A stretch of 64,000 nucleotides of DNA, from contig NC_134020.1 of assembly GCF_040712315.1 (NCBI RefSeq), positions 46,361,751-46,425,750 on the forward strand. The letters run 5' to 3'. The position numbers and the translations under genes were made by a program. Position 1 is the first letter of the stretch, and every line of letters starts with the position of its first letter. Shown one piece after another: positions 11,414-23,954 of the stretch. The notes below the pieces were generated by a model. It saw nothing but the letters and a program-made list of their open reading frames with translations, was not told the DNA's origin and did not search any database. The DNA is from Castanea sativa (taxonomy: Eukaryota > Streptophyta > Magnoliopsida > Fagales > Fagaceae).

Positions 11414-12247
11414 ATGATTTCAGAGAAGCAGAAACCGATTACGATCCGGGAAGTGTGGGCTGGTAATTTAGAATCCGAGTTCGAACTCATTCGTGACGTG
11501 ATCGATCGGTACCCTTATATTTCTATGGACACTGAGTTTCCTGGCCTTGTTTTTCGACCATCTGTGGACCCATCTAAGCCTTACTATTACCGTCCTCTTC
11601 AGCCCTCCGATCACTACCGCGTTCTGAAGTCGAACGTCGACGTTTTGAACCTCATCCAGGTCGGCCTGACTCTCTCCGACGCCGCCGGTAACCTTCCCGA
11701 CCTCGGATCCGGGAACCGGTTCATCTGGGAGTTCAACTTCAAGGACTTCGACGTGGCGCGTGACCCTCACGCCCCTGACTCGATCGCGTTGCTGATGCGA
11801 CAGGGGATCGACTTCGAGAGGAACAGGGAGGAAGGGGTTGACTCGTCCCGGTTCGCCGAGCTGATGATGTCTTCGGGGCTCGTCTGCAACGACTCGGTGA
11901 GCTGGGTCACGTTTCACAGCGCGTACGACTTCGGGTACCTGGTGAAGATCCTCACGCGCCGGAGCTTGCCGAGTGAGCTGGACGAGTTTTTGAAGGTTTT
12001 GAGGGTGTTTTTCGGGAACAGGGTTTACGATGTGAAGCACATGATGAGGTTTTGTAACAGCTTGTATGGCGGTCTGGACCGGGTGGCGAGGACCCTTGAG
12101 GTGGACCGGGCTGTTGGGAAGTGCCACCAGGCCGGCTCCGATAGCCTGCTTACGTGGCACGCTTTTCAGAAGATGAGGGATGTGTATTTTGTAAATGATG
12201 GACCGGAAAAACATGCTGGTGTACTGTTTGGCTTGGAAGTGTATTAA
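11414..12247 (+). CDS. CAF1: CCR4-associated factor 1 (CAF1) deadenylase
   Basis: Poly(A)-specific 3'-5' exoribonuclease subunit of the CCR4-NOT complex; it shortens mRNA tails in the cytoplasm. The 277-residue frame is uninterrupted and intronless, as in the stress-inducible plant CAF1a/b (CAF1-9/-11) group of about 275-280 residues. All four DEDD acidic residues are visible: D39 and E41 in MDTEFPG, D172 in SAYDFGYL, and D243 in HQAGSD, with H238 as the DEDDh histidine. The start ATG is the first in frame and is followed at once by the conserved REVW segment (residues 12-15). Codon third positions are much GC-richer than in the neighbouring genes, which also creates a long spurious antisense frame. 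The 5' leader carries a run of about 20 A (11289-11310). Two OVATE genes follow at 20 and 28 kb. Which CAF1 paralogue it is cannot be settled here. Confidence 0.95.
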   Translation: MISEKQKPITIREVWAGNLESEFELIRDVIDRYPYISMDTEFPGLVFRPSVDPSKPYYYRPLQPSDHYRVLKSNVDVLNLIQVGLTLSDAAGNLPDLGSGNRFIWEFNFKDFDVARDPHAPDSIALLMRQGIDFERNREEGVDSSRFAELMMSSGLVCNDSVSWVTFHSAYDFGYLVKILTRRSLPSELDEFLKVLRVFFGNRVYDVKHMMRFCNSLYGGLDRVARTLEVDRAVGKCHQAGSDSLLTWHAFQKMRDVYFVNDGPEKHAGVLFGLEVY

Positions 12248-12499
12248 GAAATTTAATTAATTTGTTTAAAAAATTAAATTAAATTAAATTTATTTGTCCT
12301 AAAACAGATTTGTGATTTACTTAGTATTTAGTATTTATTAGTAGTCTAGTACTAACTTTATTGGTAAATTTTCTATATTAATCCTGGCCAACTTATTCTC
12401 AAAATAAATAGATAATAAATAAATAAAAATCTTGGCCAACTTAATCAATAAAAGCTAAACTTGGTTGAAAGAGAGATTGGTTGTTATCGACTAATAGAG

Positions 12500-13165
12500 G
12501 GCATTGTGCTCAACTCGCACCCGACCTAATTTGATCGGCTCGGGTGGAGGAAAACTCAACCCATTGTTAATTGAAAAGAAGAAGCAGATCAAGCTCTCCA
12601 TAGGTGGCAAGCAGTTTGGGCAAAATCAGTAACAGCGGCAAGGGAGTAGAAAAGCGAGGGAGAGAGGCAGAGATTATTTGGATCTCTTCAGATTTGATCT
12701 AGGTTTTGTTGGATCTAGTTAAGATCTCACCAAATTTAGTCGAAATCATGTTGAAATTTCACTAGATCTAGTTTAGATCTCGCCATTTCTAGTTGGATCT
12801 CGATGGATTTGAGACTAAAAGACAAAAAGAGTAACAAGGGTTTTGATGATTGAGCTCGTTAGATTTTAAAGGAGGGAACTCGCCACTTGACCTGCCAACA
12901 TCAAATTTTAAAGGAGAAAAGTTGGTATTGATCGCTTTAGTTACTAGATCGGTTCGTTTTCTATTCAAGTTTGGACAGGTTACGGTCGTCAGAGTTTGAG
13001 GAAGAGAACCCGCCACTTAACTCACCAGCATCGAATTTTGGAGGAGAAAACCCATTGTTGACCACCTTACTCACCAAATCGATCCATTGTCAATTCGGGC
13101 CCAATTGGATTTGCCAAGTTGATTGGGTTGACTGGGTCTATGGACAGCCTTTTCTATGAGTAAGA
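12500..13165. repeat. Imperfect tandem duplication, non-coding
   Basis: A segment around 12860-12965 (GGAACTCGCCACTTGACC, then TTTTAAAGGAGAAAA) recurs in altered form around 12985-13090 (GAACCCGCCACTTAACTC, then TTTTGGAGGAGAAAA). GATCTAG/AGATCT-type words recur at 12690-12800. This looks like decayed transposon sequence. No coding frame survives. Confidence 0.5.
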
Positions 13166-14486
13166 CCTCCAGTGAGCTTCTTACTTAGATCTAAATTTGA
13201 CTAACACATACCCAACATTCAGTCTAAAGACTCTACACCCTTCCCCCCCCTCCCCCCCCCTTTTTTTTTTTTTGAGGAATAGTCTAAACTGATTTCTAAG
13301 CCCATAATAGATTATAGGCTTACGTACCCTGTCCTAATAAATAATTAGGCAAGTCATCATGGTTGGTTACGGGTGTCTGTTGGTTTTTTTTTTTTTTTTT
13401 TTTTTGTGGAACAAAATACTTTTTTTTTTGGAAGTCTAATCTTATGAAAAAAGAGTTTCATAAAACAGGAAGAATCAGCTCTCATTTGGTAATGGTATAG
13501 AATTTAAATAACGAAAACTGTGATTTAAACATTATAACGCATATTTTTACACACATTTTCACCCACACCAATTTTCATACAATTTAAACAACATTACTAA
13601 AAATATTTTTCCAAATAAACACTTATTTTCAATTGTCTAACCATAAGCCCAGTGATCATTCAACGGAAGAAAAAAAAATGGTTTACCAAATCTTGCAAAT
13701 TCAATTGGCTATTCATCTTCTCTTACTTGTCTTTTACTTTCTTTCTTTCTCTCGGATAGACACTTACGAATCATGACCTGTATTCCAAGATTAATAAAAT
13801 TAACCGTCAAATTAAAATATAGATGGCGTTAGAAATTGACTTTCTTTGCCGGCGGAGTTTAGGTTGCGCAGAGCATTTGACATCCTATTTTGAGCAGTCA
13901 AAAAGTTGAAAATGGACTAAGAAGCCACCTCTTCATTGAGTTCATGTTATCCTCTTTCGAACCCACTCTTGCCAAAGACCAAGTCATGAATTCACCATTA
14001 CAAGTCAATTCGGTAATGTTAGCCGCCATTCATATGCTTTGACTGAGTATGAAACATGTTTATCTAATTGGAACATAAACAGAACTTTTGAACAGATTTA
14101 ATTAGCATCATTTACATGTGCTACCTAGATTAATTAAAAATTATATATAAATTAAAAATAATTATTTCAATAATATAAATTGATGGAAATAAATAAATAA
14201 AAATAACACAATTTGCTTTAAGGTATGATGGTACACATGATTTTAGGTCTAGTTTGAAAACGAATCCTACAAGACAAAAAAGAAAAAGTCTAAAACACTG
14301 TAGTCTCAAATTATAAGTCAAAAGATCACAGGGCTCTTGGATTGGCTGGGTAGTCTCTGTATTGTTTTTGTGATTGCAGTGACTTACCTACTTTTAGGCA
14401 CTATGGGTGATCGGTCAACCTTGTGCAACTCACCCCTTTCCCTCACAAAATACTTTACAACTTCACTTTTTTTAAAAAAAAATTTA
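13166..14486. other. Homopolymer-rich intergenic DNA
   Basis: C-runs and T-runs at 13240-13275, and T-runs at 13385-13430. The remainder is AT-rich with no recognisable gene. Confidence 0.4.
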
Positions 14487-17150
14487 GGATGTGTTTGTTA
14501 GGGGTGAAATAGGGTGAATGAAAAACCTTAAAGAGAAAATGAGGAATGAAAATTTTTTAGAGGGTATTTGGTTGGGAAGAGGGGAAAAAAATGTGATGGG
14601 ACCAGGATGTTTTCTTCCATGCCCACCAAAATATTTTCTCCCCAAATTGAGAAGAAAACTAGAGAGAACAAAAATTGACAAAAGCGCCCTTGTGCAGCTG
14701 TGCTGTTGCTTAACGTTACCCACGTTTTGTTTTCACTTTTTTATTTTTATTTTTTATTTTTTTGATAAGCAAACTAGGTTTTGTCTTTGGTGTTTTTTTT
14801 TTTTTTTGTCATTTTTTGTTCAACCGTTACTTTTTTTTTTTTGGATAATTACACTTTACCCACTTGTGGTTTGCTTCTAATTTGATGTGCCTACCCATGG
14901 TTTAAATTTTGACACTTTGCCCAACCGTGGTTTATTCCGTTTGTGCTCCATAACCCACCTCTAATTTTTCCGTTACTCTAACAACTTTCATCAAAAAATC
15001 AAAGAAGAAAGTAGATCAAACCAATTGAAGCATAGCAATTTGAACTTTATCAATTTAACTACTCTAAAACCAATTGAAGTAGTAAATGAATCAAATTAGC
15101 CTCAGATTCAAATCAAGAAAGAAAAACCCACTTATCCTGAAATTTCACAACAATCCAAAAAAAAAAATCATTAACAATCTATAACTAAAAAAAAAAATCT
15201 AAACTTTGAAAAAAAAATCTAAACTTTGAAAAGAAGAGGGAGGGAGGGAGGGAGGGAGAGAGGGATCTGAGTGAGAATGCTGATCTGACCCACGCACCGA
15301 TGACGGAGAGACGCAGCTCCACCCCACACTCTGACGCCAAACTAGTGAGTTTTCTCCCTTTTCTTCTCTTCTCTCACCGCCGCCCACTTCAAGCTCTGCA
15401 TGTACCCGATCCACCAAGGTAAAAATCTCCCTCACACTGGCGAAGCCATACCCACCTCCAACAAACCAGTGAGTTTTCTCCCTTTTCTTCTCTTCTCTCA
15501 CCTCTGCCCACTTTGAGCACTGCATGTACCCAATCCACCAAGGTAAAAATCCCCCTCACGCTGGTGAAGCCATACCCACCTCCAACATCTCCGATCCGTC
15601 GCCAGCGAAGCCAATCTATGGGTTTGGGTTTTGATTTGTGGAGGAGGAGCATGACTGATTTAGGTCTGGAATTTTGAGGAGTGTGACGTGTAGGTTGCGA
15701 TTTGGGTTCTGGTGGTGGTCGATTTGAGATTTTGAGTTGTCATGGTGGACATCAGCGTGGGGTTGTGGTGCTGTGAGTGGACCTGGGTTCGTAGGGCCGT
15801 GGGTAGTAACTCGTCGTGGATCTTGGGATTCATTTGTGCCTGGGTTGAATTAATTAGTTCTTAAGTTTCAAATATATGCCTGGGTTGAATTCATTTGTTC
15901 TTGAATTCATCTGTAAAAATTTGGATTTAAATCTGAATAGCTGTTTGCTTGTGGTTGAGATGATAGGTTCAAATACAAGTTGAAGTTCTAAGAAATTGCA
16001 TAATTTTTTTTACCAATAACACAATGTGATCTTGTTTTCTCTTGAATTTTTATGTTTTTTATGTTTTTGGAGGAAAGAGACATAAGAATAGTGCCAAAAT
16101 ACATATTTACCCTTCTTTTTACCAGAGATGGGTTACGGAGCAAAAACGGAATAAATCACGGGTGAGCAAAGTGTTAAAATTTAAATCACAGGTAGGCACA
16201 TCAAATTAGAAGCAAACCATAGGTGGGTAAAGTGTAATTATCCATTTTTTTATAATATATATCATTTCCTGCTTTGGTTTTTGTTTTTTTCTATACTTCA
16301 TATATTTGGTTGTTCTTTTCTTTTCTTTTTTTCTTCGTATTTCATTCTTTTCTTTTCTTTTTTTTGGTTCATCCCTTCTTCTTTTTTTCTTCTTTTTTTA
16401 TTTTTTTCTAATTTGCTACTTTTTTTTAATTTAGTAGAGACATAAAAGTAAATCTATACAAATTATATTTTCTATCCTTTCACTTTTCCTCCCTAAACCA
16501 AACACCAAAAGGGAAAACTAAAATATTTTCTATCATCCCACTTTTCTATTCTCTCTTTATTTTCTATCCTCTCACTTTTCCATTCCTCCAATAAGAGAAT
16601 AGAAAATTAAGAGGGGATAGAAAAGTGAGAGTATAAAAGAGATTTAGTTTTATCTCATTTGTATTTGGTTGGAAGGATGAAAAATGAAAAGATGAAAAAC
16701 TTATTTGTTTAGTTGAGAAGAAAAATGAAAGGATAGAAAATGAAGTTGGCATAAGTTCAAAATTATGTCCTCATTAAATAAAACACAAAGTAACACATTT
16801 TTTTAGCAAAAAAATTGTGTATGTGCAAGTGGAGAAGAAAAAAAAAACTAGTAAACAAAGCAATTGTAAAAAAAAAAATTAAAAAAAAAAAAAGCTACTA
16901 ACATGGGCGAAGTTCATGTGCAAGTGCACATAGGCATTTTCATCTATTAAGCAACCACATTTTCTCCCCTCAATTTTTTCCCCATTTTGGGAAGAAAATT
17001 TTTTGGTAAGCCCAGAGAAAATACTCGAGACCCATCACAAAATTTTCCACTCCCCCTCTCAACCAAACACCCTCCCAATTTTCTCTCTCCACTTTTTTCT
17101 CCTAAATTTTCTATCCTCCCTAAAATTCTTCCAAACAAACACACCCTTAT
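14487..17150. mobile_element. TIR element A, host of a nested element
   Basis: The left edge AGGATGTGTTTGTTAGGGG pairs with the right edge CAAACAAACACACCCTTA. Mirrored TTTTCTCCCC...AGAAAAC blocks sit near both edges, and shorter ATTTGGTTGG motifs also occur inside. No transposase is seen. A separate long-TIR element occupies 14843-16248. Purine/pyrimidine-rich composition produces misleading long frames on both strands. Confidence 0.55.
14843..16248. mobile_element. Long-TIR (Mutator-like) element nested in A
   Basis: The terminal inverted repeats are about 120 bp. The left one starts GGATAATTACACTTTACCCA and runs to about 14965; the right one is its reverse complement from about 16125 to 16248. 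The interior holds a near-perfect tandem duplication of about 120 bp (about 15340-15465 and 15470-15590), both units containing GTGAGTTTTCTCCCTTTTCT. Target duplications cannot be judged because T-runs flank it. The TIR length suggests a Mutator-like origin, but no transposase is present. Confidence 0.75.
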
Positions 17151-17152
17151 GG

Positions 17153-18588
17153 TATGTTTGGTTGGGGTGAAATGACAAGGGGGGAGAGGGAGAGAGAGAG
17201 AAAATAGGAGAGAAAATGAGAGAGTAGGATGTTTGGTTAGGGGAGGAGAAATGGGGGTGGGGGAGTTTTCTCTCCGGGCCAACCATTTAAGAAGAAAATG
17301 TTTTCTCTCCAATTTGGAGAGAAAACTAGAAAGAAAAGTGAAGAGAGAGTGGGTTTGATAAGAAATTACCCATCTACCCTCCCCTAATTTAATGTTGCTT
17401 TTTTTTTTTTTTTTTTTTACTTCCTCTTTCATCTTCTTTTTGTTTTTGGCTGGCATTGAACTTGACTTTGTTTCCATGTTTTGTTCCTTCTTTTTTTTTT
17501 TTTTAATATCAAATAGAAACTTATTATTATTATGAAATTGATTCAAGTTATATCTGGTATAACTTGACTAGAGTTACATCCATTTTAGACTGTTGAGTCT
17601 CACTAAATCTAGCGATCAACAAAAGATTGTTTCTCACATCATTAATATATAATTATTATTTGATAGGTTAACTCATTTTAATTAAGTCCCCCCACATCCA
17701 CCGCATCTCTCTCCTTAGTAATCATCTTCCATTTATTGAAGAAATAAAAAATCTTATTCTCCCCACCCACTTCTAATTCTGTTCAATTAGGAAGATAATA
17801 TACGACCTCGAAATTAAATAGAAAATGTTTGGAAACATCTCATCAATAGTTCTTTTTGCTTCCTCCTTCTTTGGCGTAAATTTAATATTGGACTATTGGT
17901 GGTGAATATATTGCTGAAATTCACTTTGTACTGGACTATTGGACTATTGGTGGATGCTAGAATCAAATTATATTGCCCGAATGTACATAATTTTAAGATC
18001 ATTGCCGAGGTGTTGTACTTGAATTTACTTGTTCAATGAACCTCTTGAAACCACCGGCTGCATCTAATATCAATATAGCTTGCCAATCTTCAATTTTTGC
18101 CGACGTGATTTACATGATGGATAGGAAGATGATTATTAATAGTGAGGTGGTGAATGTGGAGAATTTAATTTAAATGAGTTAGATATGGTAAATAATAATT
18201 ACATATTAATAACGTGAGATGTAATCTTTTGCTAACCGTTAGATTTAATGAGAATCAACGGTCTAAAATGGGTATAACTCTAGTCAAGTTTGTGTTAGTT
18301 TTTAAGTTTGTAGTAATTAAAAAATAGTTTTTTATGTATTAGGGGTATGAGTAAATTTTTACAAACTATATTTTTTATCCTCTCACTTTTCTACTCAACC
18401 AAACAAAAGAAATTTTTATCTCTATACTCTTTCCACTCCCTTAACCAACGGATGGAAAACTAAGTCTTTTCTATCCACCCCCTTTTTCAACCCCTAGTCT
18501 TTTTCTTTTTTCTTTTTTTGATGAGACCCCTATTCATTTTTTATCCTCTCACTTTTCCATCATCCCAACCAAACGGATCCTTAAACTT
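17153..18588. mobile_element. TIR element B, adjacent relative of A
   Basis: Left edge TATGGTATGTTTGGTTGGGG; right edge CATCCCAACCAAACGGATCC. It begins within a few bases of the end of element A and shares its subterminal TTTTCTCTCC...GAGAAAAC theme. It carries its own nested element at 17561-18290. No coding capacity. Confidence 0.55.
17561..18290. mobile_element. Long-TIR element nested in B
   Basis: A 730-bp element with inverted arms of about 175 bp. The left arm starts AACTTGACTAGAGTTACATC; the right arm ends GGGTATAACTCTAGTCAAGTT. Arm pairing extends through AGCAAAAGATT/ATCAACAAAAGATTG and ATTATTATTTG-like blocks to about 17735 and 18110. The centre holds a repeated GGACTATTGGTGG phrase. 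No gene. Confidence 0.7.
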
Positions 18589-18612
18589 TTTTTTTTTAAT
18601 GTTTTTATTGAA

Positions 18613-18662
18613 TGGTTGAGATTAAAAGTTTCCTTTCTAGCTTTTAATCTCAACCATTAAAA
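18613..18662. repeat. Short perfect hairpin
   Basis: TGGTTGAGATTAAAAG is followed after about 12 bases by its exact reverse complement CTTTTAATCTCAACCA. The stem is 16 bp. It is probably a relic of a small foldback element; no RNA gene is claimed. Confidence 0.8.
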
Positions 18663-18669
18663 GCAATTT

Positions 18670-19362
18670 GATATTATAGATGATCTCAATCTCATGTTAT
18701 TAGTTGCCCTTATTCCCAAGTCTAGCATGATAGGTGAAGGGAATGCCCGTTGTCTACGGATATTTCCATACTTCTACCCTTGAAAATGATTGCTTCGGGA
18801 ACACGAGGGCATTTGGGTTTACAATAGGACGATAATGTTGTATTTTGTGATAACAGAATGCTATAAGTGATTAAAAGACTAATGCTTCAAGAAAAAACCA
18901 AACATATTGATGTCAAATATTGCTTCATTTGCAAGATTATATCTCAGGGCACCATTTTAACGGATATTGCTTCATATTGCTTCATTTGCAAGGTTATTAT
19001 AGCGGATAATCCAGTAGATACGATAACCAACTTTTGGACAAGTTCAAGCAATGCTTGAATGTAAATGGTGTTTACAATCTACGATACCCTTTGGCACAGG
19101 CACGATAGGAGTTTCATTTGTTAGACTTGACTACATATAGTCTTAAATTTAGAGTACGTAGGTGCACCAAATACAAGTCCTCCTACCACATGTTATTCAA
19201 TCCTTGGTCTATCGACTAATAGCTAGTAGCCAAAATCAACATTGTTTCAATTAAAGTATTTACTACTCATTTTTTACTTTGGTTATAAGATCCTAGTTGA
19301 CCTACCTTATTTAATTTGTTTACATATATTTAAGTTGTTTGAATGTGAAAAAAAGTATTAAT

Positions 19363-19406
<44 letters not shown>

Positions 19407-20080
19407 ACATTCCTCTCGTATAGAGTCTAACTTCACAAGTGTGAGACCCACTCTTATGTGAGAAGGGCGTTACATATACCTGATACACTAAATTTCTTCT
19501 CCTATTTATGAGTTTCTTAAGTCATAGTCTTGGCAAATTGAGAGACGGCTTTTTATCACTATTGTATTTTCCTTATTTCATTGTTAAATCTTTTCTTTGA
19601 TGTCACTTATGATATATATCTAAGGCTGAACCTCAAATAAATTTTGGTGCTCCTTGTGTGATTATGTTTTATGATTTTCTATTTATAATTCGTATAAGTC
19701 TATATAATTTATTACAAAAATATTGGTATCAAAACTTTTACAACCTCTCACAAGTTGGCTCCCGAGAGGCTAGATATTTTTTATGCCAATGACAACTGAC
19801 AACACAAGGTGCTCACTTCGTAAGTGCCTAAAAGACTCTATCTCTTTTGCTTAAGTAAAGAAAAAATGAGAGGAGTAGATAGAATTCTATAGGTGTAGGC
19901 CCAAGACTTCATGCCTCTTTAACTTTACACCCCCCCCCCCCCCCTTCTCCTCCTCTACCACGTTAAACATATCAGATAACATTAAATATGGTCGTTTCTC
20001 TTGACCAAACAAACATGAATATAAAGTAAAACCTAAAACTGCAATGTAAGTGCTCACCATGAATGACCCCAACAAACCAT
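18670..20080. other. Intergenic DNA upstream of the OFP gene
   Basis: Contains two near copies of ATTGCTTCATTTGCAAG (around 18920 and 18975), a TA microsatellite at 19369-19403 and a C-run at 19928-19944. No further gene is recognised. Confidence 0.45.
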
Positions 20081-20226
20081 CTCATCGGCCTATCTCACCT
20101 AAGAAACCAATGATACAACATTTAATTGCGCATATATACACATACAATCTATATGAAGGTGACTTCGCAAATTCACTATCCTTGAAAAAGTAATAGCTAC
20201 TTCTTGACAAGCCATATTGGGATCCA

Positions 20227-20895
20227 ATGCGGAAGATGACGAAGCTCCCTACAATTTTCAAAAGCAGAAAAACCAAAACTTCATGGAAATGGTCACCTTT
20301 TAAGCACATCAGAACCATATCATTCAAAGCCAAACACATGTTTAAGACCGCCAACTCTTTCTTCTCCAACGCTGTCAAGATGGTGACAATGCTGGACTCA
20401 TCCTGGTCACAATCTAGGTGTTTCTCAGCAGTGCTCGAGGATTCTGGCGGTGAGCTGATAGAGATGGCAGTTAAGGCATTGAGAACAAAGAGGTTGTCAT
20501 TCGAGCCCGAGCCCGGGGACACAAGCTACATAATGGGGACAACCAAGTTCCCTTTCCAGGACAGCGTGGTGCTAGATATTAAATCCAACAACCCATATAC
20601 AGATTTCCGGAACTCCATGGAGGAAATGATTGAGGCTTATGGCTTGGAGGATTATGCAACAAAGGACTGGGAGTATCTAGAGGAGTTATTGGCCTGGTAC
20701 TTGAGGATGAATGGGAAGAAAAATCACCAGTATATAATCCAGGCCTTCATTGACTTGTATACTGAGCTTCCTTCTTTATGTTCTTTTTCTTATCATGCGT
20801 CAGCTTCATCTTCAAAATCGAAAGATTGGTGGGAAATTGAGGTTGAAAGCATTCCTTCATATGCTGAGAAGGGAAAATGTCCAAAATATTGTTGA
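20227..20895 (+). CDS. OVATE family protein (OFP13/18 type)
   Basis: Plant-specific transcriptional repressor that shapes organ growth; family members bind TALE homeodomain proteins. It is intronless, 222 residues. The OVATE domain spans about residues 115-177: NNPYTDFRNSMEEMIEA, then DWEYLEELLAWYLRMNGKK and IIQAFIDLY. The N-terminal KLPTIFK, the EDSGGELIE segment and the FPFQDSVVL lead-in resemble the OFP13/15/16/18 subgroup. A second in-frame ATG nine bases downstream (20236) is an equally good start. No nuclear localisation signal is obvious beyond the basic first 40 residues. It converges with the second OFP gene at 28 kb. Subgroup placement is from memory of the family and should be tested by a tree. 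Confidence 0.92.
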   Translation: MRKMTKLPTIFKSRKTKTSWKWSPFKHIRTISFKAKHMFKTANSFFSNAVKMVTMLDSSWSQSRCFSAVLEDSGGELIEMAVKALRTKRLSFEPEPGDTSYIMGTTKFPFQDSVVLDIKSNNPYTDFRNSMEEMIEAYGLEDYATKDWEYLEELLAWYLRMNGKKNHQYIIQAFIDLYTELPSLCSFSYHASASSSKSKDWWEIEVESIPSYAEKGKCPKYC

Positions 20896-22560
20896 ATATG
20901 AATCACGGAATCATGGAAAAATATATACGTATTGGTCAAGGATTATACTGACATTAGTCATTATATAAGAAATCAAACTTCTATCACTTTTAATCCCGTA
21001 TTCTCGAAGTTTCAAAAATTCCAAATAGATGAAAACCAAACCTTATGGAGTTGTGTTTGGTTGACAATCCTTGTTGCTGCTGGAAATAGATCATGCAGTG
21101 GCGTGTTATTATATAAGCAGGTTAAAGCGTGTAAGTTTCAAAGTTGAACTTTGTAAGCTAGCCTAATCAGCTGCCACATACTATATTGGACTCATCAAAT
21201 CTGAAGAGGCTATCTTGAAGTTGATCAGATTGGAAATTAAAGCAAAGATTGAGTATGCGAGGGAGTAGTGAATAAGCTTATTCTTAACAAAGCCTCGTGT
21301 TGCAAATGGGGAGCATTAAATGTTGTCTTCATGTTTCTGATAGAGTAAGCTAAAGTTAACTTCTGTACGTAGCTGTTTGATGTATTGTTGCAATTTCCTT
21401 GTTTCTTGTCTTTGTGTGTAATACAATCCTGGATGTTGCTTGTGGTTTTTTCCTTTAGTTAGGATTGTCTATAGTTCCTGTTAAGGTGCTGGCTTTTTGT
21501 TTAGTTTGCAATATCCACTCACCTTCAAAATTAGTTGTGCATATTGTAAATACTGTTGCAGTTTAGAGTGCATGATTGTAATCAACCCAAAAAAACAAAA
21601 ACAAAAATAAAAAAGCAAAGCTTAAATTTATCACATGTTAAAAAAGTATTGCATTCACCTAAATTTATTAAAATGTTTACCCCATTTGTGTAAGGTATCT
21701 TTTACACTCGCTTGCTCCCTAAACTGGACTTCTACTGACACAGCACGAGTTTAAAGGAGACTGAGTTTGATAAAAAAAAAAAAATACACCAGTATAGTTT
21801 AAGGCTTAAAACTTAAAAGTAATAAATTTAAGTGGGAGTTTTTATATGTAAATATCAATTAAATAAATAGTTTTAATACTAACAACGACCAAGGTTAGAA
21901 TTCAGATCATATAGATTTAATGTGATGAGTTAAGCACATATCTTGATGGTCTGAGGCTCTGAGGTATGACATTTCCACCACCCTACCAACAATACCCAAA
22001 ATATTTTAATGGTCTTTACGGTTATATATATAAATCCAGACTGTAAGTCTTTAAGTCTAATGAATTTCTTGTTGGATATATGGTTTTTTTTTTTATACAT
22101 TGTTGGATATATATATGGTCGATAGCCATTAGGACGTCTCAGAAATGTAAATAAGTTTTTGCTGGTAGGAATAATAGATGAAAGGAACATAGTTGCAATT
22201 GAATGCAACACTGAATAGAAAAGATATAAGTGGATATGAATCTTTGGTTTGCTTTTTTTTTTTTTTTTTTTTGAGGACTTACTTTTCGTCGCAACATTAT
22301 GTTACAATATATGTAATATATAAAGTAGTTAAGCATGTCTCATCTTTTTATTTTTTATTTTTTAACATTATGCCTACTATAACTGCTTTTGCAACATCAA
22401 AAGAAAATTGAACAATGGTGTAAAAGTAGTAAAATAACAAAACAACAAACCTGTTTGCTACAGTTTTTACACAATAAACAACCCATTCCTATTTTATGCA
22501 AATTCCTAATCTAACATGACCTAATATATTCCTAAATAATTAAAGAACATATACATTTGT
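20896..22560. other. OFP 3' flank and AT-rich DNA
   Basis: The first 500-600 bp probably include the 3' untranslated region. No other gene is supported. Confidence 0.4.
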
Positions 22561-22570
22561 GATATATACA

Positions 22571-23421
22571 CAGGCCTGCCCAAGGCCTAGGCAAGTTAGG
22601 CCAAGCCTAAGGCCCCACCAAAAAACAAAATTTTCCTTAGGAAAAAAGGCCCCACTTTCCAGAGTTAAAGACCCGAATTTTTATAAAATTATATATATAT
22701 ATATATTTTCTAAATGTTGTACATTTTTTTTTATTAGTGATGTTAAAGATACTACAAATTTTACTATTGACTTACAAATTGTCATTTTATTAATCACAAA
22801 AAAGTGATATAAATATTCATTAGTTAAATTGATGAAGTTCATCAATAAGAAACAATGTCACATTATATTTTGAACATTTTATAGTGTTTTTAATTAGCAC
22901 ATTTTTCTTTTTCATTTCTATTAAGACTCTAAATGTATGAGACCAATAGAACCTTAACTCAATTGAAACCCTAAAATATTTCAAAAAGATGTTGCAAATG
23001 TGTTAAATCATCAATTATAGATTAATCTCCCCTGATAGTTTGAGACTTTGATTTTTGTAAACTAATATCCTACAAAGCCACACACCAAATAATATCTATC
23101 TCTCTCTCTAAAATCAAAATATAAAATTAAAAATTAGATTACAACTTTATTTAACTATGCATCGTCTTATATCCAAAATAAAGTATTTTTCAATCGCAAT
23201 ATATTTTTATTTCTTTTTATTAAAATTTATAGTTCAACTACGATATTCAATTCTCTATATGAAATTAACATTAATCTAGTTGGTATTATTTATGTATTTA
23301 ATGTATCAAATTAACCTTCATTTGATTAGTATTAAATATTTTTTTAATTAATATTTACATATTAAAGGCCCCGCATAAATTTTTAGCTTTAGGCCCCAAA
23401 TTATGTTGGGCTGCCCCTCGT
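22571..23421. mobile_element. Probable hAT-derived remnant
   Basis: The left edge CAGGCCTGCCCAA and right edge TTGGGCTGCCCCTCG are imperfect inverted repeats. Inside each edge lies a GGCCCC-containing block (AAGGCCCCACCA on the left, TAGGCCCCAAATTA on the right). The interior is very AT-rich with no transposase. A weak duplication (ATATACAC against TGATACAC) may flank it, so the ends are uncertain. Confidence 0.45.
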
Positions 23422-23461
23422 GATACACGATATAACACAATGCAAAAGATTAGAGATTAAG

Positions 23462-23664
23462 CATGCGTTTGGATTGGAATTATAAATGGAAATTATTTTA
23501 CTATTCATTTTATTTTTGCTACTATTCATAAGCCTCATTACACTTTTTGACACTATTCATGGACTCCACTGTACTATTTCAACTAACTTTTGCATTTATC
23601 TATTGTACTTTCAGTAATAAATTTTCAGTTTTAGCAAAATAAGCGGTATCCAAACAGACCCTAA
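23462..23664. mobile_element. MITE of the GTTTGGAT family, copy 3
   Basis: Left end CATGCGTTTGGATTGG, right end GCGGTATCCAAACAGACCCT. ACTATTCAT-rich interior and a TTTTAGCAAAATAAGC block typical of the family. Non-coding. Confidence 0.7.
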
Positions 23665-23954
23665 GATGAACATGAGCAGAACAAATTTAACAAATCCATA
23701 CTAAAATTAATCTTCAATTACCATTATTAATCAATTATCAAAATCATAATTTAAATACAAGTATAAAGCTAAAGAAAACAGTTATATATATAATTTTTCA
23801 TTTCTATTTTTTTATGAACATCACTTATGACGGAAATCTAACGGAACAAACAATATTTAAAACAAAAGTAAATCAAACTAATCATGTGAAAGATACCGGT
23901 CATTACTTCAATACATGACTCTTATCATTATTACCAATGGTGAGCCATTATATT

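Noticed and set aside
11468..12214. A 248-codon frame on the minus strand
   Set aside because: It is a shadow of the CAF1 gene caused by GC-rich third codon positions; its sequence has no domain.
16947..17546. A 199-codon minus-strand frame
   Set aside because: It is lysine-, serine- and proline-rich low-complexity sequence at the junction of two TIR elements.
19404..19475. Inverted TGTAAC...GTTACA words around a short segment
   Set aside because: Only six bases pair and there is no target duplication, so a separate element is not supported.
20082..20522. A 146-codon minus-strand frame
   Set aside because: It overlaps the intact OVATE gene in antisense and shows no domain of its own.
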